Below are positions 1 through 5,263 of a stretch of DNA of 5,745 bases, piece after piece. Source of the DNA: Phycisphaeraceae bacterium (GTDB lineage Bacteria > Planctomycetota > Phycisphaerae > Phycisphaerales > Phycisphaeraceae); assembly GCA_016763955.1 (NCBI GenBank), contig JAESSU010000515.1, positions 1 to 5,745 of the forward strand, written 5' to 3'. Under the pieces are notes generated by a model. That model was not told the DNA's origin. It searched no databases and saw only the letters and a program-made list of their open reading frames with translations. Both the position numbers and the translations under genes were made by a program. Positions within the stretch are counted from its first letter, which is position 1. The number at the start of each line of letters is the position of its first letter.

Positions 1-596
1 CCGTTAAGCAGTGAGTCGTAACTGGTGTATCCAAGCTGCAAAAATGTCAGCATGGCTGCGCGATTGATCGAGGGCGTTTGGATTGTGAGCAAAGGTGGAA
101 TCTGGCTGGCAAAGAGAATACTCTTATCTGTCTGACGAATGAACAAGGGTTTTTGTCCGATGCGGTCGCGGGCAAGGAGCAACTTTTTTTCGCTGTCATC
201 CCAAAGTGCAAAGCTAAACATGCCTCGCAGCCGTTTGGTGAAATTCGGCCCCCATTGACGGTAGGCAAAGAGCAGCACTTCAGTATCACTGTGATTCGAC
301 TGGAACTGATGGCCTAAGGATTCGAGCTGACTTCGCAGTTCACGGTGATTATAAATTTCGCCGTTGAAAACCACTGTTAGCGCACCATGCCCGCTAGCCG
401 CGACGGCCTGCATGGGTTGCAGACCGCCTTTAAGGTCAATGATACTCAGACGTGTGTGACCTAAAGCACAGGGGCCTGCGATACGAATTTGTTCGCCATC
501 GGGCCCGCGGTGGCGGACATAATCCAATAGATGATGCACGTCCAGTTCGGTGGAACGTTTGTCATCAAATCGAAGAATGCCTGCTATGCCGCACAT
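1..596 (-). CDS. asnB: Asparagine synthase (glutamine-hydrolysing), N-terminal part, runs off the left edge
   Basis: The first 198 codons of an AsnB-type enzyme, which makes asparagine from aspartate, glutamine and ATP in the cytoplasm. The visible part is the class II glutamine amidotransferase domain. It begins MCGIAGI, so Cys2 becomes the N-terminal nucleophile after Met removal. HRGPDG (29-34), HTRLSIIDL (47-55, Arg49), FNGEIYN (77-83), SDTE (103-106, Asp104) and RGMFSFALWD (124-133) match the glutamine-binding residues of the family. ARDRIGQKPL (142-151) leads towards the synthetase domain, which lies outside the window. The ATG at 596 is fixed by the obligatory Met-Cys-Gly start. No strong ribosome binding site is visible (AGAAAG is the best candidate). 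The gene lies 41 bp downstream of aspS on the same strand, so read-through from aspS is likely. Similar amidotransferase-synthetase proteins serve surface polysaccharide or peptide modification, so the physiological substrate is inferred from the N-terminus only. Confidence 0.93.
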   Translation of the reverse strand, partial: MCGIAGILRFDDKRSTELDVHHLLDYVRHRGPDGEQIRIAGPCALGHTRLSIIDLKGGLQPMQAVAASGHGALTVVFNGEIYNHRELRSQLESLGHQFQSNHSDTEVLLFAYRQWGPNFTKRLRGMFSFALWDDSEKKLLLARDRIGQKPLFIRQTDKSILFASQIPPLLTIQTPSINRAAMLTFLQLGYTSYDSLLN

Positions 597-637
597 GGTG
601 TTTGGACTTTCTACTTAACGGGAAACGATTAGCAGGA

Positions 638-2419
638 TCACTCCTTGATTGCATCAACTTTTAGTGATGGGGCAAGTCGCAAATGCAGTTCTTGCAATTG
701 TGCTTGATCCACCAGTGATGGAGCTTGTGTCATCAGGTCCGCACCATTTTGCGTTTTAGGGAACGCAATTACGTCACGGATGTTCGTTGTGTTTTCCAGA
801 TGCATAATCAGACGGTCAAGTCCTAGTGCAATCCCGCCGTGTGGTGGAGCACCAAAGCGAAGTGCATCAAGTAGGAAGCCGAACTTCACAGCAGCATCTT
901 CTTTTGAGATGCCTAGCAAGCTAAAGACCTTGGACTGCGTTTCTTTGTCATGAATACGAATGGAGCCTCCGCCAAGTTCCGAGCCATTGAGGATGATGTC
1001 GTAGGCTAGTGAACGAACCTTGCCCGGATCGGTATCCATTAGGTGCATGTCTTCTGGATTAGGTGCAGTAAAGGGGTGATGCAGGCTATCGAAACGATTG
1101 TTTTCTTCGTTCCATTCCACGAGTGGGAAGTCTACAACCCAGAGCCATTTCCATTGGCCCGGTTCGATCATGTTGAGTTGGCGGGCAACTTTCACACGCA
1201 GTTCGCCTAGGACACGGTGGACGATGGTGGATTTTTTGTCTACACCAAAGCAGATGAGGTCGCCGTCTTTGGCTCCCATTTTTTCGATGAGTTGTTCGGT
1301 GATCGGTTCGAGGAATTTAGCAATGCCGGTGGCAAGTTTGCCGCCATCAATTTTAGTCACAGGCATGCCGCCTACGCCAAATTGTTTGACCCATTCTGCA
1401 AGCTTATCCGTTTCTTTACGACTCATGCTCGCACCGCCGGGGACACAAATTGCTTTGACAATCCCGCCGTCGTCAATTGCGCCTTTAAAGACTTTAAAGT
1501 CGGTCTGGCTGGCAAGGTCGCTAATGTCCACCAGCTCCATGCCAAATCGTAAGTCCGGGCGATCGGAACCAAAACGGTTGATCGCTTCTGCATAGGTCAT
1601 GCGGTCGATCTTAGGCACATCAACGTCTAACACTTGCTTCCAAATGTCCCGGGTGAGACATTCGATGGAGTCCATCACCTCGTCTTGATTAACGAAGGAC
1701 ATTTCAACGTCCAACTGAGTGAATTCTGCTTGACGGTCTGCACGTGGATCTTCATCACGGAAACAGCGAGCAATTTGGAAATATTTTTCCAGGCCTGCGA
1801 CCATCAGAATTTGCTTAAATAACTGCGGACTCTGGGGCAGCGCGTAGAAGCTGCTTTCTTGTAATCGTGAGGGAACCAAGAAGTCACGGGCACCTTCTGG
1901 CGTGGACTTACATAGGAATGGCGTTTCGATTTCTAAAAATTCATTGCTATCAAAATAATCACGCATGATCTTAGTCACACGGTGACGCGTCTTGAGGATC
2001 TGCTGCATACGCTTCTGACGCAGGTCAATGTAGCGGTAGCGAAGACGGGTTTCTTCACCGACTTTTGCGGCTTCATCTGGCGTGAAGGGAGGCGTGTCAG
2101 ATTTATTGAGAATTTCAAGGCTGGTTGCTTCGATTTCGATATCACCGGTTTCGAGTTTGGGGTTAGCCATACCTTCTTCACGGGCAATACAGTTGCCTTG
2201 AACCCAGATGACGTCTTCATTACGCAGACGGTTAGCCGTTTCATGTAGCTGCTCATTGGTAGGGCGGAAGACGAGTTGCGTGATGCCGTTGCGGTCACGG
2301 AGGTCGATGAAAATCACCCCGCCGTGGTCACGGTATTTATTGACCCAACCCGCTAGAGCGACGGTTTGGTTGACGTGGGTTTTGCGCAATTCTCCGCAGT
2401 GATGCGTGCGTGCCTGCAT
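638..2419 (-). CDS. aspS: Aspartyl-tRNA synthetase, bacterial type, 593 aa
   Basis: A class IIb aminoacyl-tRNA synthetase that charges tRNA with aspartate. Domains in order: an OB-fold anticodon-binding domain (about 1-105, with LAGWVNKYRDHGGVIFIDLRD at 22-42); the catalytic core with motif 1 near FLEIETPFL (161-169), PEGARDFLVPSR (174-185), YALPQSPQLFKQ (192-203) and motif 2 FRDEDPRADRQAEFTQLD (220-237); the bacteria-specific GAD insertion (about 285-420); and motif 3 with GIALGLDRLIM (529-539). Its length is normal for the bacterial enzyme. I chose the ATG at 2419. An in-frame GTG at 2437 would add six residues, but nothing resembling a ribosome binding site precedes it, whereas AAGGA sits 10 nt before the ATG. 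His32 replaces the Leu found at this place in E. coli and fits the non-discriminating type, which also charges tRNA-Asn with Asp for GatCAB. That specificity is an inference. Confidence 0.97.
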   Translation of the reverse strand: MQARTHHCGELRKTHVNQTVALAGWVNKYRDHGGVIFIDLRDRNGITQLVFRPTNEQLHETANRLRNEDVIWVQGNCIAREEGMANPKLETGDIEIEATSLEILNKSDTPPFTPDEAAKVGEETRLRYRYIDLRQKRMQQILKTRHRVTKIMRDYFDSNEFLEIETPFLCKSTPEGARDFLVPSRLQESSFYALPQSPQLFKQILMVAGLEKYFQIARCFRDEDPRADRQAEFTQLDVEMSFVNQDEVMDSIECLTRDIWKQVLDVDVPKIDRMTYAEAINRFGSDRPDLRFGMELVDISDLASQTDFKVFKGAIDDGGIVKAICVPGGASMSRKETDKLAEWVKQFGVGGMPVTKIDGGKLATGIAKFLEPITEQLIEKMGAKDGDLICFGVDKKSTIVHRVLGELRVKVARQLNMIEPGQWKWLWVVDFPLVEWNEENNRFDSLHHPFTAPNPEDMHLMDTDPGKVRSLAYDIILNGSELGGGSIRIHDKETQSKVFSLLGISKEDAAVKFGFLLDALRFGAPPHGGIALGLDRLIMHLENTTNIRDVIAFPKTQNGADLMTQAPSLVDQAQLQELHLRLAPSLKVDAIKE

Positions 2420-2429
2420 GAGCTTATAT

Positions 2430-2434
2430 TCCTT
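2430..2434 (-). promoter_or_regulatory. Ribosome binding site that decides the aspS start
   Basis: AAGGA reading leftwards, 10 nt before the ATG at 2419. The competing GTG at 2437 lies upstream of this motif and has no Shine-Dalgarno-like sequence of its own, so the shorter 593-residue product is preferred. Confidence 0.6.
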
Positions 2435-2475
2435 CACGGGGTTGGGTTCGTAGTCGATTCATTCAAAGAAAGACA

Positions 2476-2484
2476 ATGATACCA
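2476..2484 (-). promoter_or_regulatory. Candidate extended -10 promoter of aspS
   Basis: Reading leftwards, TGGTATCAT has a TGn extension and five of six bases of the -10 consensus. No convincing -35 box is present, which is tolerated for extended -10 promoters. Transcription would start near 2469 and give a leader of about 50 nt before the ATG at 2419. Assignment rests on motif match and position only. Confidence 0.4.
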
Positions 2485-2503
2485 GTTGCAGCAAAATCAT
2501 GCA

Positions 2504-2573
2504 CCCCCGGAACCCCCCCGGAACCTCTCCGGAATTCCCCTGGAACTCCCCCCAGAACTCGCTCAACCCGGAA
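2504..2573. repeat. Degenerate 11-bp tandem repeat of a C run followed by GGAA
   Basis: Six consecutive units each consist of a C-rich stretch ending in GGAA (one AGAA). The GGAA/AGAA blocks end at 2512, 2523, 2534, 2545, 2557 and 2573, so the spacing is 11, 11, 11, 12 and 16 bp. The period is not a multiple of three, and the open frame across it on the minus strand looks incidental. It lies just upstream of the aspS promoter candidate. Function unknown. Confidence 0.7.
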
Positions 2574-2611
2574 TTTGCCACTGCGTCTATCGGGTGTTTT
2601 TCAGTTGATTG

Positions 2612-2737
2612 TTTAACACCAAGTACACGAAGGACACGAAGGTGAAAACCGTTTTTGTAAAAAATTAGAGGCAAAACTTCAATTCCCCCGTCTCAAAACT
2701 TTGTGTCCTTTGTGACCTTCGTGTTCTTCGTGTTAAA
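2612..2737. repeat. Large imperfect inverted repeat made of 9-bp ACACGAAG-type units
   Basis: The left arm 2612-2642 and right arm 2707-2737 are reverse complements at 27 of 31 positions, separated by 64 bp. Each arm is itself a tandem array. The left has AACACCAAG, TACACGAAG and GACACGAAG (2615-2641). The right has CTTTGTGTC, CTTTGTGAC, CTTCGTGTT and CTTCGTGTT (2699-2734), exact 9-mers read from the other strand. The middle is A/T-rich and contains no gene. No clear target-site duplication flanks the element. Arrays of this word occur, as I recall, scattered between genes in several bacterial phyla, including PVC members. Whether this is a mobile MITE-like element, a protein-binding site or a bidirectional transcript end is unknown. 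Confidence 0.75.
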
Positions 2738-2793
2738 AATAGGTTCCTGCCAACACCCTGAAAGACTCAAATTACAAGCCCCGCACTGCGACC

Positions 2794-2802
2794 TGCTATC
2801 AT
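2794..2802 (+). promoter_or_regulatory. Candidate extended -10 promoter giving a leaderless mRNA
   Basis: TGCTATCAT has the TGn extension and the same TATCAT hexamer seen in the aspS promoter candidate. The hexamer ends 6 nt before the ATG at 2809, so a normal start distance puts the first transcribed base at or next to the start codon. No Shine-Dalgarno sequence precedes the ATG, which fits a leaderless message. The -35 region (around 2772-2777) is poor. Confidence 0.4.
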
Positions 2803-2808
2803 GCTCGG

Positions 2809-3657
2809 ATGTTGCTCATTGGTTCGACATCTATTTTGGGTTATCACATGGTCAAGCTTGCTAGCGAGCAGATCGTGCCTGTGTGTCATGTGAAAAGTGA
2901 TGCATGGGCTGCGGGTTCAGTGCAGGTGGATATGGATGATCCGTTGGCGTTAGCTGAGGTGGCGAGCAAGTATCCAGGGCAGACGGTGGTGTATGCTCAT
3001 GCGGTTTGTAATGTTAATAAATGTGAGCGAAATCCGAATTGGGCTCATCAGGTGAATGTCGAAAATCTCCGCCAGTTCCTTGAGCAATTGCCCCAAGGTG
3101 TGCGGTTGGTTTATTTGTCCTCGGATCATGTTTTTGGTGATGGGGGGGACTGTGATGAAACCACATTACCTAAACCTATTAGTGTGTATGGGCAAACGCG
3201 CGTTGCAGCTGAAACGTTGGTTTTGCAACGTGCCAATAGTCTTGTGATTCGCAGTAGTCTTGCTTTGGGCGATTCACATAATGGCCGGTCGGGACATTGG
3301 AACTGGTTGAATTTTCGTCTTAAACGCGGCTTGCCGGTGACGCTTATTACCGATGAAGCTCGCACCACGGTTTGGGCGCCGGAGGCTGCTTGGCGAATCA
3401 TGGAGTTGACCCATAGTTCAGCGACGGGCATGGTTCATCTTGCTAATAATCTGTATTGCTATCGTGATGCGTTAGCGAAACAGTTGTGTGAGATTGCGGG
3501 CCTTGAGCCACGGCTAAAATGGGATCAACGAGTCAATCAGAGCTATCCACATCTTGGGCAAGTCCGGTTGATCTCAAACCGCAAGGAAGGTCAGTTAACG
3601 ATCAATCCACTCGAGCAAATTCGTCTTCATGTTGAGTCGGGAACGCAGATTGTTTAA
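2809..3657 (+). CDS. RmlD-like NAD(P)-dependent sugar-nucleotide reductase / extended SDR, 282 aa
   Basis: A short-chain dehydrogenase of the extended, RmlD-like (dTDP-4-dehydrorhamnose reductase) type, presumably cytosolic. The N-terminus is the Rossmann strand and nucleotide loop LLIGSTSILG (2-11). The loop keeps the first and last glycine of GxxGxxG but has Ser8 in the middle. VYAHAVCNVNKCE (61-73) matches the family's strand-4 region. LVYLSSDHVFGDG (100-112) matches the catalytic Ser/Thr-Asp-x-Val-Phe block of RmlD. SVYGQTRVAAE (125-135) is the active-site helix, but the YxxxK lysine is Arg131. TTVWAPEAAW (186-195) and GMVHLANN (207-214) resemble the RmlD substrate half. It stands alone, divergent from aspS, with no dTDP-sugar genes in view, so the substrate is unknown. 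The ATG at 2809 is the only good start: the upstream frame has no ATG and there is no ribosome binding site. Confidence 0.88.
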   Translation: MLLIGSTSILGYHMVKLASEQIVPVCHVKSDAWAAGSVQVDMDDPLALAEVASKYPGQTVVYAHAVCNVNKCERNPNWAHQVNVENLRQFLEQLPQGVRLVYLSSDHVFGDGGDCDETTLPKPISVYGQTRVAAETLVLQRANSLVIRSSLALGDSHNGRSGHWNWLNFRLKRGLPVTLITDEARTTVWAPEAAWRIMELTHSSATGMVHLANNLYCYRDALAKQLCEIAGLEPRLKWDQRVNQSYPHLGQVRLISNRKEGQLTINPLEQIRLHVESGTQIV

Positions 3658-3738
3658 GCGGACTTTGAGTGTCGCCAAGTTACAAATCGAAAAAACAGGT
3701 ACGTTCCGAAATGCTCAAAAAAACTTCCGGGGTGGGGG

Positions 3739-3960
3739 CTAGTCGGGGAGGCTTGGGGCGGCTCCTTGGGCATACTCATATCGATAGTATTTTGTTTTCA
3801 GTGGAGCGGGAACTGTTCGATAGCATGTTGGGCAGATTTTATCTGTACGAGGCACACGGATTTTAGTCTTATTCATTGAGTAACAAATGTCTTGCAACAG
3901 CTTACTGCAAACCTGACAACAATCGTTAGGGATACTGTCTTGAGAATATGAACGGGGCAT
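3739..3960 (-). CDS. Small two-CxxC zinc-ribbon-like protein of unknown function, 73 aa
   Basis: I do not recognise the family. The protein has two Cys pairs, CQVC (15-18) and CPTC (43-46), 24 residues apart. This is the usual spacing style of a zinc ribbon or treble clef binding one Zn. Extra cysteines lie at 14 and 26. The region between is rich in Lys/Arg (KTKIRVPR, 31-38). The tail is basic and aromatic (KTKYYRYEYA, 55-64), which could suit nucleic acid or ribosome contact, though this is a guess. No signal peptide or membrane segment is seen. The start is well supported: AGGAG lies 6 nt before the ATG. The gene has its own promoter and a long structured leader, and it converges on the SDR gene, with 81 bp between the stops. 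Function cannot be assigned from the sequence. Confidence 0.75.
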   Translation of the reverse strand: MPRSYSQDSIPNDCCQVCSKLLQDICYSMNKTKIRVPRTDKICPTCYRTVPAPLKTKYYRYEYAQGAAPSLPD

Positions 3961-4150
3961 GTTTCTCTCCTAAATTGCCTGCTAGTACATGCGCGTAACC
4001 CCGCAAGGTGGACTTGCGCGGTGGCATTGGTCTAGCCGTGTTCAACACATTGAACACACTGATTAACTTCCCATGTCAAGGCCGGCGGGGATTAAAGCCT
4101 GAAAGTCCTGACGGACACGGTAGGACAGGCTGCCGGTGCGATACTAATGC
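3961..4150 (-). ncRNA. Candidate structured 5' leader RNA of the zinc-ribbon gene
   Basis: About 190 nt lie between the predicted transcription start and the ATG. Three stem-loops are visible. Domain A has 4082-4086 pairing with 4132-4136 and 4096-4100 with 4127-4131, an inner stem of 4105-4109 with 4122-4126, and a 9-base bulge with four C on the minus strand. Hairpin B (4038-4057) has a perfect 8-bp stem and 4-nt loop. Hairpin C (4002-4018) has 6 bp and a 5-nt loop. Minus-strand TCCTA at 4121-4125 is complementary to TAGGA over the ribosome binding site (3968-3972), so translation could be gated. I checked it by eye against TPP, cobalamin, T-box, SAM, fluoride, ykkC and c-di-GMP patterns and found no match. 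It could instead be an independent small RNA, or a plus-strand transcript. Base pairing is inferred by eye, not computed. Confidence 0.4.
3967..3971 (-). promoter_or_regulatory. Strong ribosome binding site of the zinc-ribbon gene
   Basis: AGGAG read leftwards, followed by a 6-nt spacer (AGAAAC) and the ATG at 3960. It is the best Shine-Dalgarno match in the window and the main reason to accept this small gene as real. Confidence 0.75.
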
Positions 4151-4161
4151 GTTAAGCATTA
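4145..4161. promoter_or_regulatory. Palindrome over the start site, candidate operator
   Basis: TAATGC-GTTAA-GCATTA is a perfect 6-bp inverted repeat with a 5-bp centre. It overlaps the -10 box (4158-4163) and the predicted start of the zinc-ribbon transcript. A repressor bound here would block the promoter. Because the predicted start falls inside it, a role as an RNA hairpin is less likely. Confidence 0.35.
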
Positions 4162-4187
4162 TACATGATCGTTCTGTTTGGATGCAA
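4158..4187 (-). promoter_or_regulatory. Sigma70-type promoter of the zinc-ribbon gene
   Basis: Reading leftwards, TTGCAT (4182-4187, four of six consensus bases) is followed by an 18-bp spacer and a perfect TATAAT (4158-4163). Transcription should start near 4150-4148. It lies in the gap after thiE and points away from it, so the small gene is probably transcribed separately from the thiamine operon. Confidence 0.6.
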
Positions 4188-4237
4188 CGAAAACATTTCG
4201 AATCAAATCAAAGGAGATACTCACAAGCATGAATGTG

Positions 4238-5260
4238 TTAACGTTCAAGGAGTTGTTCGACGACCTGTTGAGGATTTTCTGAGCCACAGACCACGCTGCT
4301 CACTGCAATTCCTTGCACGCCTGCTTCAATAAGTTGAGGCAAGCAAGTTGTATCAATTCCGCCGATCGCAAGGTGCGGGAGCTTGTCCCATTGGCGATAA
4401 GTCTTGAGATAGGCTGGCCCGACAATCAGAGGTTTGTGTTTGGTGGTGGTGGGGAACATGGGGCCGACTCCACAATAATTAGCACCGTCTTCATAGGCTT
4501 GTTGTGCATCAGCTAAGTTGCTTGTGCTCACACCAATAAGTAATTGGTGGCCGACGAGTTTGCGCACTTGGGGACAAGGTAAATCTGATTGTCCAAGATG
4601 CACGCCATGGGCACCTGCAAGCATTGCAATGTCCGGCCGGTCATTGATGATGACGCTGACACCTGCGGGTTGGGCGGTCTGAACAAGCCAGCAGGCACGT
4701 CGCAACAGTTCGCTTGCATCAAGTGTTTTTTCACGCAGTTGAATGCAGTCTGCACCGCCTGCGATGACAGCTTGGGCGACGGCTTGCCAATTGCCGTCTT
4801 TGCAGAGATGTTCACTAATTAGGATACAGAGTTTCCACTGTCTGCTGAGCGTGGGAAGTAAACGTGAGGCAAGTTGTTTTTCAATGTTGTACCCACGGTA
4901 TCGCAGCTGTTCTAGCAAAGCAGGGGCGGGACACTTTGGCAGTGTCTTGGCATATTCTTCCATCGCTCGCAGGGCTTCGGAGAGGCGTTTGCCTGCTGCA
5001 ATGACCACATCATTAACGTTCGTGCGTGAGGTTTCGCTATCGAGTGTGATTTGCGTGCCCACGTCGTTGGGTGTGTCCCGATGCAGTGATAGGTCAATGG
5101 GGAGGGTTGCGATTGCTGTTGCAAAATCATGTCGCAGAGATTTGATTATTTCGCTTAGTGATGCGTCATCAAGAAGGAACCGCGAAGCTTCTTCCATGAC
5201 GCGCATTGCTTCACGGGCGCGATTGGCATTTGCGTCAAGAATTCTGGCGACATGATTCAT
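4238..5260 (-). CDS. thiE: Bifunctional ThiD2-ThiE: HMP-P kinase / thiamine-phosphate synthase, 340 aa
   Basis: A thiamine biosynthesis fusion. Residues about 5-135 match the ThiD2 domain: ILDANANRAREAMRVMEEASRFLLDD (7-32), SLRHDF (41-46), NDVGT (65-69), KRLSEALRAMEEYAK (91-105). This domain was reported as a monofunctional hydroxymethylpyrimidine-phosphate kinase unrelated to ThiD. Residues about 142-340 are ThiE, which joins HMP-PP to thiazole phosphate. GGADCIQLREK (168-178), NDRPDIAMLAGAHGVHLGQSDLP (206-228), IGVSTSNLADAQQAYEDGANYCGVGPMFPTTTK (242-274) and AIGGI (298-302) are the TIM-barrel phosphate and pyrophosphate loops. All key ThiE motifs are intact, and the length fits the fusion. 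The ATG at 5260 follows the stop of the LAB_N gene by 3 bp, so translational coupling is likely; the gene has only a weak GGA-type ribosome binding site of its own. No TPP riboswitch is visible, but the operon's leader lies outside the window. Confidence 0.94.
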   Translation of the reverse strand: MNHVARILDANANRAREAMRVMEEASRFLLDDASLSEIIKSLRHDFATAIATLPIDLSLHRDTPNDVGTQITLDSETSRTNVNDVVIAAGKRLSEALRAMEEYAKTLPKCPAPALLEQLRYRGYNIEKQLASRLLPTLSRQWKLCILISEHLCKDGNWQAVAQAVIAGGADCIQLREKTLDASELLRRACWLVQTAQPAGVSVIINDRPDIAMLAGAHGVHLGQSDLPCPQVRKLVGHQLLIGVSTSNLADAQQAYEDGANYCGVGPMFPTTTKHKPLIVGPAYLKTYRQWDKLPHLAIGGIDTTCLPQLIEAGVQGIAVSSVVCGSENPQQVVEQLLER

Positions 5261-5263
5261 AGC

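Larger units (their letters stand above)
2420..2808. other. Intergenic region between divergent aspS and SDR genes
   Basis: This 389-bp gene-free stretch holds, from left to right, the aspS ribosome binding site and promoter candidate, the 11-bp C-run/GGAA repeat, the 9-mer inverted repeat, and the leaderless promoter candidate of the SDR gene. A 71-codon open frame on the minus strand (2459-2674) crosses both repeats but has repeat-derived content, no ribosome binding site and no recognisable domain, so I do not call it a gene. Confidence 0.7.

Noticed and set aside
1098..1595. Long plus-strand open frames within aspS
   Set aside because: They are antisense to strongly conserved AspRS coding sequence and have no features of their own.
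2459..2674. 71-codon minus-strand open frame over the repeats
   Set aside because: The sequence is generated by the 11-bp and 9-bp repeats, whose phasing does not favour this frame, and no ribosome binding site or domain is visible.
2612..2737. Inverted repeat as an insertion sequence or CRISPR array
   Set aside because: There is no transposase gene, no target duplication and no unique spacers of regular length; units are directly adjacent 9-mers.
3658..3738. Possible terminator between the convergent SDR and zinc-ribbon genes, with T runs on the minus strand near 3690 and 3715
   Set aside because: The T runs are not preceded by a stable G/C-rich hairpin; only 4-bp pairings were found.
3961..4150. 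Leader as a T-box, TPP, ykkC/guanidine or RNase P fragment
   Set aside because: Short look-alikes exist (GCCACCGCG; GGGATTAAAGCC and GAAAGTCC on the other strand), but the order and flanking conserved elements of each class are missing.
4008..4232. 74-codon open frame on the plus strand across the leader region
   Set aside because: It starts with GTG, has no ribosome binding site, has no recognisable domain and overlaps the hairpins antisense to them; chance openness is more likely.
4229..4282. Plus-strand AAGGAG followed by a 17-codon reading frame
   Set aside because: The spacing is 12 nt, the peptide (MNVLTFKELFDDLLRIF) is not recognisable and most of it lies antisense to the end of thiE.
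4743..5255. 170-codon plus-strand open frame within thiE
   Set aside because: It is antisense to conserved ThiD2-ThiE coding sequence and rich in Ser/Arg, typical of a shadow frame.
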